DNA of 28,168 nucleotides from Limiplasma sp031556335. GTDB lineage: Bacteria; Bacillota; Clostridia; Christensenellales; Aristaeellaceae. Shown piece by piece: positions 15,661 through 24,572 of the stretch (its first letter is position 1; every line of letters begins with the position of its first letter). Location: contig JAVBTE010000093.1 of NCBI GenBank assembly GCA_031556335.1, positions 1-28,168 of the forward strand, written 5' to 3'. The notes beneath the pieces were generated by a model. It was not told the DNA's origin and made no database searches. It saw nothing but the letters and a program-made list of their open reading frames with translations. The translations under genes were made by a program, and so were the position numbers.

Positions 15661-15689
15661 GCAGGGAAAAGCGGTTTTTGGTCGAATAT
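15661..15689 (+). promoter_or_regulatory. Candidate SigH-type promoter of the tubulin/actin operon
   Basis: GCAGGGAAA (15661-15669), 11 bases, then GTCGAATAT (15681-15689). Compared with the Bacillus SigH pattern RNAGGAWWW-N11/12-RNNGAATWW there is one mismatch. No SigA-like pair of hexamers is visible in this gap. The AT-rich GAATATTGAAAATTTGAAG around the -10 suits a start point near 15695. Confidence 0.45.
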
Positions 15690-15752
15690 TGAAAATTTGA
15701 AGAAATTTGCCCATGGCCAGGTGCCGGGACGAAGCGAAGGGGCGGTGTGCGC

Positions 15753-17858
15753 ATGCGCGGGAAGAAAACGGTGCTGCTTTTGCTTTTGCTGGCGGTAGCG
15801 GGATGGACGCTGGCGGGCTGCACGGTGCTCTCGCTGAAGGGGGACCCGGTGGCCGCCGTGCCCAACCTGGGGCTTTTGCAAATGGAGCCCTATCAGGCGG
15901 AGCCTTCGGCAAGCGCGGGGGCGGGAACCGGCCATTCCTATTTGCGGGTGGATTTGTGGCTGGACGCCTCCCAGGTGATGGGCGGCATCAATCCGGACCC
16001 GGACAGCATTTACCCCCATACCGGGCGAAAGTACCGGGAGGGGGGTTTCCACTACCGCCTGAAAAACGCCACGGGTTGGTATGAAAACGTGCTGAGAAAC
16101 CTGCTGGGGGCCGCGGACGGTTCCCAGGTGCGGGTGCTTCGCTTTGGCAATGAGCGCATCCCGGACAGCGCGCTGGTTTCCCAGGGCCTGGCCGGAAAAG
16201 ACGACGGGGCCGAGCGCCTTTCCTCCCTTCGGCGGGATTTGCTCACCTACGCGGTAAACCCGCTGCCGTCTTTGTTTGCCGGCATGTCCGCCGAGGATAT
16301 GGCGGGCAGCTACTATGCCCTGGGCAGCCCCCAGCTGAACCAGATGGCCCAGTTTGCGGCGGACGGCGGGGCGGAGCTGGAAAACCCCGGCCAGGTATCC
16401 GGCATGAGCAACCTGCTGGACAAGGAAGTGGCGGCCTTTGCCGCCGGCTCCCCCGGGCAGTTTGGAGTGCCCAAAACCCGTTCGGACAGCGATTTTCCGC
16501 TGATCTACGCCCTGCAAAACATCGATTTGTCCCGGCTGAGCGTCATCACCTTTGACCCCGCCGGGCTGCGCCGCATGGCGGGCACCGATAACGACGGCAA
16601 GCCGGTTCAGTATATAGAAGAATTGCTGCGAAGCCGGGGCGTGTTTGAAAAAGGCCTCTGCGCGGGGCTGTACGCCTTCCGGTTGGACTATTGCGGGCAA
16701 ATGGCCACCATTGGGCCCGCCAACCTGACGGAACCCCTCATTTGGGGAAAGCCCATTTATAACGAAAAAAAGCGGGAGATCAAATACATCGCTGGCATGC
16801 CCCGAATTTTGATGGGCCTGGTGGTGGGCGTTCCGGATCAGGTGGACGGCTACATGGCGGAGTTCTCCGGCAAGCTGGACAGGGACCCGGTGCTTGGCGG
16901 GCTGCGGGGCCCCCAGGAGGGGGAGCTGACCTATGCCCGGGCCGGGCAGACCGTGACCCAGCAGCCCTTTGGCTTCGCCTATTGGCAAACCGTCATCGGC
17001 CGTCCCAGCGCGGGGCTGTACAGTCAGCATACCGACGGGGTCGCCCTGAGCCTTGCGGAAGGATTGGGGACCGTGGAACGGGTGCACGGCCTGCAAACCG
17101 CCCTGTTGTCCCCCGGGGAAAACGGCAAGCAGGGCAACCGGACGCTGACCCTGCGCTTTCCCCTGGGCCAGGAGGACAGCGGGGCCACCATGGACCTGAG
17201 CAAGCTGCAAGGGGCCGGGGTGGAGGTGGTCAGCGCGTTGCTGCTAACCCAGACCCTGCCAAACACCAGGGAAAACCAGCGGGAAGCGGGGCAGGGCGAG
17301 CAAATCGTGCCCCTGCGGGACCGGCTGTATGTATACACCCGCAAGGAGGGCCCCCTGACAGGGCCGGATATGCCCTTTTTGCTCAAGAGCATCGGCCCCA
17401 GCCAGGATGGCCGGGAGTTGGTGGCGGAGATCGCCGTTGCGGGCGACAGCCTGAAGGAAGGCTACTACCGCCTGCGCCTGTCCGCCGACCTGACGGACGA
17501 GGAAGTGGATTGGCTGCCCGTGGACTGGATTGACGGGGGGCAGGCCATCGGGGTCGCCATCAGCAACGAGGACATCGTGCGCTGGGAAAGCTTCACCGCC
17601 TTTCTGGCCGAGAAGGAACGGGGCAAGGGCGGCGTGCCCCGCAGTTTGCAGCACGCCTGGGGGTCCTATACCACCAAACCCTACAATGGGGTGCAAATTC
17701 CGGAGTGCCCCCCCGTGGAGAGGGCCTTTGGGCTTGCGGAGCTGGCGTCCCAGCTGCGGGAGGCGGCCACGGCGGAAAAAAGCGCCTTTGTGCGCTATGT
17801 GGTGGACGTGTTTGTGGACAACGGAAGCCTGATGCCGACGGCGGTGGCAGGGGAATAA
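15753..17858 (+). CDS. Lipoprotein with degenerate vWA-like domain, first gene of the cytoskeletal operon
   Basis: 701 residues from the ATG at 15753; a GTG at 15747 is also possible, as AAGGGG at 15737-15742 is 10 bases from the ATG and 4 from the GTG. A type II signal peptide ends in the lipobox LAGC, so Cys23 is lipidated and the protein faces outward. Residues 66-80 (VDLWLDASQVMGG, Asp71, Ser73) resemble the von Willebrand A metal site DxSxS, with Val75 in place of the last Ser. Further vWA-like strands follow (VRVLRFGNERI, LSVITFDPAGL, LYAFRLDY), then IKYIAGMPRILMGLVVGVPDQVDGYM. The last 300 residues are beta-rich and unrecognised. The vWA call is inference from motif and layout. Confidence 0.7.
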   Translation: MRGKKTVLLLLLLAVAGWTLAGCTVLSLKGDPVAAVPNLGLLQMEPYQAEPSASAGAGTGHSYLRVDLWLDASQVMGGINPDPDSIYPHTGRKYREGGFHYRLKNATGWYENVLRNLLGAADGSQVRVLRFGNERIPDSALVSQGLAGKDDGAERLSSLRRDLLTYAVNPLPSLFAGMSAEDMAGSYYALGSPQLNQMAQFAADGGAELENPGQVSGMSNLLDKEVAAFAAGSPGQFGVPKTRSDSDFPLIYALQNIDLSRLSVITFDPAGLRRMAGTDNDGKPVQYIEELLRSRGVFEKGLCAGLYAFRLDYCGQMATIGPANLTEPLIWGKPIYNEKKREIKYIAGMPRILMGLVVGVPDQVDGYMAEFSGKLDRDPVLGGLRGPQEGELTYARAGQTVTQQPFGFAYWQTVIGRPSAGLYSQHTDGVALSLAEGLGTVERVHGLQTALLSPGENGKQGNRTLTLRFPLGQEDSGATMDLSKLQGAGVEVVSALLLTQTLPNTRENQREAGQGEQIVPLRDRLYVYTRKEGPLTGPDMPFLLKSIGPSQDGRELVAEIAVAGDSLKEGYYRLRLSADLTDEEVDWLPVDWIDGGQAIGVAISNEDIVRWESFTAFLAEKERGKGGVPRSLQHAWGSYTTKPYNGVQIPECPPVERAFGLAELASQLREAATAEKSAFVRYVVDVFVDNGSLMPTAVAGE

Positions 17859-17863
17859 AGGCC

Positions 17864-17880
17864 GGCGGCGACCCGCCTTT
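17864..17880 (+). terminator. Weak intra-operon hairpin
   Basis: GGCGG-CGAC-CCGCC followed by only TTT, 5 bases after the lipoprotein stop. It could reduce read-through or protect the upstream message rather than end transcription. Confidence 0.3.
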
Positions 17881-17934
17881 GCCAAAAAACGAAGCGCCCC
17901 TTTTCCGTAAAAAACCAAGGAGGAATCCCGCCTC

Positions 17935-18609
17935 ATGCAAGAATATGCGCCCCTGGAATGGCAGGCGGAGAAAAAACCGTCTCCCCGTCCGCGAAAACGG
18001 ATGAAGATCCGCTATACAAACAAAACCAAGGTGCTGCTTTGCTACGGAATCGCCTGGGCCCTGGCCCTTGCCGTGCCGCTGGCGGGCCTTGTTTGGGTGT
18101 ATCCCTACAAGCTGGTGGGCACCGCGCCGGCGGTGGCCCAAAACCTGACCACGGCGCTGCCCTTTTTGGCCCCGGTTTTGCAAACCCAATTGGAGGCCAC
18201 CGCCCTTTTGGACACCATGACGCCCCAGGCCGTCGCAAGCGCGATGCAGGCAAGGGATGCGGAGTGGCGAACCTTTGTGGGCGGTTGCTTTGCGGCGTGC
18301 TGGCTTGTCAGCCTCATTTTGCAGCTGGCGTGGCGGTGGCTGTTCCATCATCCCCTGGGGGTGGCCAAAGCCACCCGCCGGGCCATTCGGGCCTACCGCA
18401 TGACCATGCTGCTCATTGGGCTGGTAAACGCCCTGGGCGGGCTGCTGGTTTATTTGCTGGGGGTGCAGTTCATTGGGGGGCGCACGGTTTGGGATTGGCT
18501 TTTGTACATGGGCGGCTTTGGCCTGAACGGGCTGGCGGCCTTCCTGTGCTTTCGGCTGGCCGCGCCCCCGACCCTTTCGGGTAAGCATTCGTTTTTCAAG
18601 CGGCTGTAA
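17935..18609 (+). CDS. Four-helix membrane protein of the cytoskeletal operon
   Basis: 224 residues, family not recognised. A basic, Pro-rich N-terminal tail of about 30 residues precedes four predicted membrane helices: about 33-57, 114-137, 153-177 and 186-208. A segment of about 55 residues between helices 1 and 2 (SAPAVAQ-like, LTTALPFLAPVLQTQLEATALLD region, 65-112) should face outside if the tail is inside. The basic loop between helices 2 and 3 (KATRRAIRAYR) agrees with that topology. AAGGAGGAA lies about 9 bases before the ATG. Placed between a lipoprotein and two soluble cytoskeletal proteins, it is the natural membrane link. Confidence 0.75.
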   Translation: MQEYAPLEWQAEKKPSPRPRKRMKIRYTNKTKVLLCYGIAWALALAVPLAGLVWVYPYKLVGTAPAVAQNLTTALPFLAPVLQTQLEATALLDTMTPQAVASAMQARDAEWRTFVGGCFAACWLVSLILQLAWRWLFHHPLGVAKATRRAIRAYRMTMLLIGLVNALGGLLVYLLGVQFIGGRTVWDWLLYMGGFGLNGLAAFLCFRLAAPPTLSGKHSFFKRL

Positions 18610-18634
18610 AGCGCGGTTTTCCCGCGACAGGCGG

Positions 18635-18671
18635 AACTAATGAAGGGTTCAGGGCGCAGCCCTGAGGAGGG
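18635..18671 (-). repeat. Partial dispersed element carrying the ribosome binding site of the tubulin-like gene
   Basis: AATGAAGGGTTCAGGGC-GCA-GCCCTGA matches the half element at 10580-10608 (AATGAAGGGTCCAGGGGC). The 7-bp hairpin at 18649-18665 runs straight into GGAGGG (18666-18671), 3 to 4 bases from the ATG at 18675, so the element end forms the Shine-Dalgarno sequence. A smaller hairpin CGCGG-TTTTC-CCGCG (18612-18626) precedes it. Confidence 0.65.
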
Positions 18672-18674
18672 CCT

Positions 18675-20801
18675 ATGGGCTATTACGTCATCGCCGTGGG
18701 CGGCACGGGCAATAAAATATTGGAAAGCATCGTCTACGGCGCTTGCATGGACGCGTTTTACCAGGCCGGGGGCAAGACCGGCCGCACGCCCCTGCCTATG
18801 ATTCGGCTGCTGGCCGTGGACGTGGACGCGGCCTGCGGCAACACCACCCGGGCCAAGCAGGCGGCGGAGCATTACGAGCGGGTGCGGCAAACCTTTCTGT
18901 CCAACCCCGTCAGCCGCCGGGGCTTTCACACGGAGCTGCGGGTGGACCGCTGGAACATGAACCTGTCCAAACGGGCCACCTCCGTGGAGCGCATGGTGCA
19001 AAACCACAAGCAGGATCAGCTTTTGGCCCGCACGCTGTTCGACCAGACCGAGGCCTCGCTGGAATACAGCGAGGGGTTCCGGGGCCACCCGGACCTGGGG
19101 GTGCTGTTTTTTGCCGATCTGCTGGCGGAGCTGGAAACCGCGGAGAGAACCGGCCAGCCGGACGAGATGGTGCGGGTGCTTCGGGAAATGCAGGCGGAAA
19201 TGGACATGGGGGAGACTGTTAAAGTGATGCTGTGCGGCTCCATCTTCGGCGGCACCGGGGCCAGCGGCATTCCCTCCATTTCCCAGTACCTGCGCAAGCG
19301 GTTTGAGGAATACAGCGATTTGTTTGAGCTGGCCTCCGTCTTGATGCTGCCCTATTACAAGGTGCCCGCCTCTTCCCAAAACGAGGAATTGGAAATTGTG
19401 GTGAAAAGTTCCACCTTTTTGGACAAGGCCCGCACGGCCCTGCAATACTACGGCATGGAAAACATGATCCGCTCCGGGGAAAGCGACCCCGTGGGCGTGT
19501 ATGACGCGGTATACCTGCTGGGCCTGCCGCCGGAGGCCTTCATCACCACCCGCATCTATTCCACGGGTTCCCAAAGCCAGGAAAACGACGCCCACATGCT
19601 GGAATGGCTGGCCATGCGCTGCGTGGCCCGGTTCTTTCGCACGGGCTTCCGGGGCGAGGACAGCCACAACATCGATTGCTACTATTACCAGCTGCACTCC
19701 CGCAGCTTTTCCTGGGAAAGCTTTGACGACGAGGCGGACCTGTACCGGGTGGGCTTTGGGGGGCTGCTGAAAGCCGCTACGGCCTTTTTCGCGGAGTGCT
19801 ACCCCTACTTGCGGGCCCGCATTGCCGGGGAGGGCAAGGTGGGCCGGGACCCGGTCAATTATTACTCGGCCTGGTTTTACCATGCCAAAAAGTTCACCGG
19901 GCCGGAGCGGGCCCGGCTGGAAAAGGACCTGGACGCGCTGTACCACTGCCTGGCCTTTTATGGCAACTGGATGATTCAGCTGGTGCATACCCTGCCCCCC
20001 ACCCTGCGCAAGGACCGGGTGACCGAGGAAGCCGCCAGGGAGGCGGCGGAGCTATACGGCCAGGTGGTGGACCGCCATGTGCTGCTGAGGGAGCGGGGCC
20101 GCACCCTGGGCGCGGAGGGCCGCAAGGCGGAGTTGGCGGCGAACCAGCAGCTGGAGGCCGAATACGGCGAAATGCTGAAAGAGCAGCAGCAAAAGGTGCG
20201 GCGCATTGGCGGCAGCATGCAGCTGGAAATTTTGAAAAACGCCCAAACGCTGCAAAGGGAAAAGATAGCCGCCCAGGAAAGCGCCATTGCCGAGCTTTCC
20301 CAGCGCATTGCAGGCTGGCAGGGCGAGGACAGCCACCTCATCGACAACCAAACCCTGCGCCAGGAGCAGGAGCGCGTCTCCGCCATGGAGCGGGTGCTGG
20401 AAACGATGCGGCAGAGGCAAAAGAAAATCGGCGAGGACATCGAGGCCGCCATCCGGGAGAACATCGTGTCCATCCAGGCCCAGTTTGAGGAAGAGATGGG
20501 ACGGGAGCTGCCGGAAAACGACCTGTTTGACGCGGAAACGCTGACCCTACTTCACGAGCTGCTCACCTTTTACGGCTACAAATATGAGGCCAGGGACCTT
20601 CGCCGCATGGAGCAGCTGTGCGAGCAGTTGCAGCGGAACATCACCCGCCTTATTGCCCAGCGGGTGCCCGACCGGATGGACATGACCCGCATCATCGCGG
20701 GGGTGGGCGGCGGCGGAACCCCGGCCCGCACGCCGGACGCCATGCTGGCGGGCTTTTGGGCCGCGCTGCTTGGCGCGTCGCTGGAGGAGGAGAACGTATG
20801 A
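18675..20801 (+). CDS. Tubulin/FtsZ-like GTPase with coiled-coil tail
   Basis: 708 residues, best described as a divergent tubulin-like protein (tubulin_2-like). The N-terminal nucleotide loop is YVIAVGGTGNKILES (Gly9-Gly12); LLAVDVD follows at 45-51; the signature loop is CGSIFGGTGASG (GGTGASG at 192-198) in place of GGGTGTG; YDAVYLLGLP near 276-285 fits the next nucleotide-contact strand. Residues about 475-610 are Gln/Glu/Lys/Arg-rich and look like a long coiled coil, followed by a short C-terminal region. No membrane helix. The stop overlaps the next start (ATGA), so it is translated together with the actin-like protein. Cell-division FtsZ is clearly different (about 350-400 residues, conserved C-terminal peptide), so this is not ftsZ. 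Polymer formation and GTP use are inference. Confidence 0.82.
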   Translation: MGYYVIAVGGTGNKILESIVYGACMDAFYQAGGKTGRTPLPMIRLLAVDVDAACGNTTRAKQAAEHYERVRQTFLSNPVSRRGFHTELRVDRWNMNLSKRATSVERMVQNHKQDQLLARTLFDQTEASLEYSEGFRGHPDLGVLFFADLLAELETAERTGQPDEMVRVLREMQAEMDMGETVKVMLCGSIFGGTGASGIPSISQYLRKRFEEYSDLFELASVLMLPYYKVPASSQNEELEIVVKSSTFLDKARTALQYYGMENMIRSGESDPVGVYDAVYLLGLPPEAFITTRIYSTGSQSQENDAHMLEWLAMRCVARFFRTGFRGEDSHNIDCYYYQLHSRSFSWESFDDEADLYRVGFGGLLKAATAFFAECYPYLRARIAGEGKVGRDPVNYYSAWFYHAKKFTGPERARLEKDLDALYHCLAFYGNWMIQLVHTLPPTLRKDRVTEEAAREAAELYGQVVDRHVLLRERGRTLGAEGRKAELAANQQLEAEYGEMLKEQQQKVRRIGGSMQLEILKNAQTLQREKIAAQESAIAELSQRIAGWQGEDSHLIDNQTLRQEQERVSAMERVLETMRQRQKKIGEDIEAAIRENIVSIQAQFEEEMGRELPENDLFDAETLTLLHELLTFYGYKYEARDLRRMEQLCEQLQRNITRLIAQRVPDRMDMTRIIAGVGGGGTPARTPDAMLAGFWAALLGASLEEENV

Positions 20802-23800
20802 AAAAGCGGCTTTTCCCAAGAAGCGCCCCCACCGCTTTGCGCAGGCCCGCGGCCGAAAAAGCGGAGCTGGACCTGCAAACCACCTACCTGACCCTTTTGC
20901 CCCATATGGACGAGGGGTTCCATATCGGCTACCAGCCCCGGCCCGGCATTGTGAACGACACCAACCAAAAGCCCCACGAATGGCTGGAAAACATGGCCAA
21001 ATACATGCAAACCCAGGGCGAGGACGTGGGCTATTCCATCCCGGATGTGCTGGCGGGGGAGCAGCAAATGCGCCGCCTGATTCGGCTGCCCCACGAGGAG
21101 GCCATCCGCCACCAGGAAATGGTGAACTGGCGGGCCACCCTGGCGGTGTTGCTTTTGTGGGACGCCTGGGAGAAGGACGAAACCTGGCCGGAAATGTCCT
21201 TTGAGGATTACCTGACTGAGGAAAGCATGCGGGGGGCCATGGCCTTTCAAAAGACCGTGTCCGCCGCGCTGACCCGGGAGCGGGTGGCCGACGGGCTCAA
21301 GGTGTTCGCCCTTACCAAATTTGTGGACCAAAAGCCGGAAAAGCGCCCGTTTTGCATGGTGTCCCGGTCGGTGATCGTGATGCCTGCGGCCAACCCCGGG
21401 GATTTGAGCCACCTTCTGCCGCCCCAAATTCGCTGGTACGACCGCAAGCGCAAGCGCTTCCTGGACCCCTGCCCCTTTTTGGAGGAGAGCGACCGGGCCC
21501 GGCTTACGCTGCAGCTGCGCCTTTTGCAATGCATGAACGAGCAAAAGGAGATGGGCAGCTACCTGTACGCCCCGGAGGCTTCCCTGTGCAGTCCCCTGGA
21601 GCGTTTCATTGACGACTTGCAGAATTTTCGCAGCGCCTGGCGCGACAAGCTGGCCCGGCGGGACGAGGAAGCCGTGCGGGAGTTTTACGTTCGCACCCTG
21701 GCGGTGTACGGCCTTCGGGGCGGGGCCACCCAGGTGAAGATCGACGGGCTGACGGAGGAATGGCAGCAGCTGGACTGCTCCGCCTTGTGGCAAAACCCGT
21801 TGATCCGGCAGCTGATGCCGGAGGGGGCAGGCGTTCCCGGGGTGATCGACGATGTGCAGCAAACCCAGTATTTATTGAGCGGCGTTCCCTTTGCCAAGGC
21901 CTCGGCCAACTGGCTGCTGGAACCCACCAACCACGCCGCCGAAAAAGACGCCCTCAGCCGCCTGGGCCAGGAGGAGGCGCTGCTCTGCGAGTACAGCGGC
22001 CAGTGGAACGCGGACATGGCCCGGTGCTTTGGGGCCCTGTACGATCAAATGAAGCAGCGGGTGGGGGTTCACCCCGTGGTGCTGAGCCTGCTGAAAGAGT
22101 GGCAGCGCAAGCACGCCGCCTATCCGGCCCAGCGGGACGCGAACCTGACGCTGTATTTCCCTGTGGAGGGGCACCCCCAAACCCTGGGGCTGCTGATGGA
22201 CGACCTGATCGGGGCCTCGGACGTGAAGGGGATTTGCGGGGCGTTTTCCGATTGTCTGCTGGTGATGGTCTGCAACGACCGTCCGCCTTTTCAAAACCCG
22301 GAATTGAATGCCGTGTGCCGGGTGCAGGGCCCGGGCAAGGTGGTGGAATACGCGGTGCCGCCCCTGTCGCCCTGGCTGGCGGGCTGGCTGATGGACCAGT
22401 CGGAGCGTGACGACGCCTACGCGCCCCGCCTGAAGGTGGACAGCCTCAGCTTTCAGCGGGAAGAGGGGGACGCCATTCGGGCCAGCTTCCGCATCGTTTG
22501 CAAAAAGCCCGGGGACGACGCCCTGCTCACCAATACCGTCACCTTTTCCCGCACCTACCGGGGCAAGGATTGCGCGGGGGGCGTGGTAACCGCCGCCGCC
22601 GACGAAATGCCCTTCGTGCTGGCCTGGCCCAACACCCGGCTTTCCCGGGGGTTGTGGAAGCAATATTTTGTGTACACCCACCGGCCCGAGGCGCTGGAGA
22701 CCTGGGTGCGCCAGGGAGAGGGCTGGGGCCAGGGCGCCGTTCGCCAGGCTCTGGATACCGGCGAAGGGAGCCAAACCAAGCTGCGCGCCTGGCAAACCGC
22801 CGTCAGCGATCGCTACCCGGCCTATGTGGCGCTGAAAAGAGGCCCGCTTTCCATGGGGGCCCTGGTGAACGACGCGGTGCGGGAGCAGTTGAAACACGAG
22901 CCCGCAGCCGTGGTCAGCATCGATTTTGGCAGCATTGCCACCACGGTGATGCTGCGCCAGGGCGACAAGGTGCAGCCCGCCACCTTCCCCAAATGCCTTC
23001 ACGGGGCGCTGCTACACACCCGGGAGGGGGACGAAAATTTCCTTACCGACGAACTGCTGCCCATGGACGCGCTGCTGCCCAACGCCGAAAACCTCAGCCA
23101 GAACGAGCGGGAAAGCACCTTTTACAGCGTGATGGACATGTTCACCGACGAGCACCAAAAGTGGCGGGGCGTGCTTCGGGACGGACACATCTATTACCGG
23201 GGCACCCTGGACGATTTGATGCGCAAAAACGAAAGCGCCCTCTACTACGACATGAAATGGGGGGAGGAGCCCTACATTCTCCATTGCATGCGCCTTTTTT
23301 TGAAGCAGGTGATGGTACAGGCATCCCTCAGCGCAAGGCTTTGCGGCGCGCCGTCCCTTTCCTGGCGCATTTCCATGCCCAGCGCCATGCCCCTGCCCCG
23401 GCAGGAGGCCTACCTGGAAATGATGCGGGGCCTTTCCCTGGAGGTGGCGGTGGAAACGGGCATGCTGCTCACCGCAGATATCCCCAATGTGCTCTATGCC
23501 ACGGAAAACCAGGCCGACGGCCTCTATTTCCGCAGCCGCAACGAGGTGAACGTCCGCAGCGGCTATATCAACATGGACATTGGCGGCGGTACCACGGACA
23601 TCAGCCTGTGGCTGAACAATGCCCAGCGGGCCACCCTGGAAACCTCCCTCATGCTGGGTTGCCGGCAAATGCTGTTCGATTCGGTGTCCGCCCGGCACCT
23701 GGACGCCTTCCAGCAGGACTTTGAACAAAGCGGCGACCGGATGAAGGCCGTGGTGAAGGCCGTGACCCAAACCCTTTCCGCCAGCCTGGTCTCCACCCGG

Positions 23801-24508
23801 GGCCGGCAGAAGAGCATGTTCCTGCTGGACGATTTCTTCGCCGATTACGACCGGGACATCTGGAAGATGATGGCCCAGGTGCGCTCCGACGGCCGCATCA
23901 GCTATGTGGAAAGCCTGCTGCTGCTGAACATCGGCTTTCTGTTCCACCTGTGCGGCGAGCTGGTGAACCGTTCCTGGCAGGATGACAAGGCGCGCGGGCA
24001 TCTGCATCCCCGAATGGAAATCTGCATCGCGGGCAACGGCGGCCAGCTTTTAAAAGCCTTTGACAATGAAACCAGGGCGAAGCTCTGCCGCATGGCCCTG
24101 CAAGCCCTGGGCCAGGGCCATCCCGTGCGGGAATTGATGCTGGTGCAAAGCCGCCACCCCAAGCAGGAGGTGGCCATTGGCCTTCTCAGCGATGAGCAGC
24201 GCATGCGCAGCGCCATTCACGGCGAGGACGGGTTTCGGGAGTCGCCCCAGCCCTTTGGGGACCACGGCTATCACGGCCAAATGATGCGCTCGTTCCTCGT
24301 CCGCTTCGCCTCCGCCTTCCCCCAGGCGGCGGAGCGCCTGATGCCGGACGTGTTCGACAAGGCCCAATCAAAGGGCATCGCCTTGGCGCCTTCGGCGGCC
24401 ATGGAACTGGACACCATTTTGGATAACGAGTTCTATGCCGGGTCGGAGGACGATTTTGTCACCTATGCACGGTGTTTCGGGGCCATGAAACGATTGTGGC
24501 GCGTGTAA
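20798..24508 (+). CDS. Large protein with C-terminal actin/Hsp70-type ATPase domain
   Basis: 1236 residues from the ATG at 20798, with GGAGGAG 6 bases upstream. The frame open before this is the shadow of the tubulin-like gene. Residues 1-690 match nothing I know; 300-690 contain several WLLEP and PLxPWLAGWL-type aromatic stretches. From about 705 an actin-superfamily ATPase begins: phosphate-1 loop SIDFGSIATT (Asp709), phosphate-2 loop NMDIGGGTTD (927-934) and adenosine motif IAGNGG (1077-1082). The long spacing between the first two loops is closer to Hsp70/StbA-like than to MreB. No membrane helix. Some likeness to SrfB-type virulence-associated actin-like proteins is possible but cannot be tested here. 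Confidence 0.82.
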   Translation: MKKRLFPRSAPTALRRPAAEKAELDLQTTYLTLLPHMDEGFHIGYQPRPGIVNDTNQKPHEWLENMAKYMQTQGEDVGYSIPDVLAGEQQMRRLIRLPHEEAIRHQEMVNWRATLAVLLLWDAWEKDETWPEMSFEDYLTEESMRGAMAFQKTVSAALTRERVADGLKVFALTKFVDQKPEKRPFCMVSRSVIVMPAANPGDLSHLLPPQIRWYDRKRKRFLDPCPFLEESDRARLTLQLRLLQCMNEQKEMGSYLYAPEASLCSPLERFIDDLQNFRSAWRDKLARRDEEAVREFYVRTLAVYGLRGGATQVKIDGLTEEWQQLDCSALWQNPLIRQLMPEGAGVPGVIDDVQQTQYLLSGVPFAKASANWLLEPTNHAAEKDALSRLGQEEALLCEYSGQWNADMARCFGALYDQMKQRVGVHPVVLSLLKEWQRKHAAYPAQRDANLTLYFPVEGHPQTLGLLMDDLIGASDVKGICGAFSDCLLVMVCNDRPPFQNPELNAVCRVQGPGKVVEYAVPPLSPWLAGWLMDQSERDDAYAPRLKVDSLSFQREEGDAIRASFRIVCKKPGDDALLTNTVTFSRTYRGKDCAGGVVTAAADEMPFVLAWPNTRLSRGLWKQYFVYTHRPEALETWVRQGEGWGQGAVRQALDTGEGSQTKLRAWQTAVSDRYPAYVALKRGPLSMGALVNDAVREQLKHEPAAVVSIDFGSIATTVMLRQGDKVQPATFPKCLHGALLHTREGDENFLTDELLPMDALLPNAENLSQNERESTFYSVMDMFTDEHQKWRGVLRDGHIYYRGTLDDLMRKNESALYYDMKWGEEPYILHCMRLFLKQVMVQASLSARLCGAPSLSWRISMPSAMPLPRQEAYLEMMRGLSLEVAVETGMLLTADIPNVLYATENQADGLYFRSRNEVNVRSGYINMDIGGGTTDISLWLNNAQRATLETSLMLGCRQMLFDSVSARHLDAFQQDFEQSGDRMKAVVKAVTQTLSASLVSTRGRQKSMFLLDDFFADYDRDIWKMMAQVRSDGRISYVESLLLLNIGFLFHLCGELVNRSWQDDKARGHLHPRMEICIAGNGGQLLKAFDNETRAKLCRMALQALGQGHPVRELMLVQSRHPKQEVAIGLLSDEQRMRSAIHGEDGFRESPQPFGDHGYHGQMMRSFLVRFASAFPQAAERLMPDVFDKAQSKGIALAPSAAMELDTILDNEFYAGSEDDFVTYARCFGAMKRLWRV

Positions 24509-24572
24509 CCAAAATTTAACCGCTTCGCAAAAGGCTTATTTGTCGATTCCTATATACGAAAATGGGTTTTTA

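Noticed and set aside
18450..19988. Minus-strand frame of 512 codons across the tubulin-like gene
   Set aside because: Shadow of two real genes; no start site context.
18675..20801. Assignment as the cell-division gene ftsZ
   Set aside because: Too long, altered signature loop, coiled-coil tail, no C-terminal FtsA/EzrA-binding peptide and no division genes nearby.
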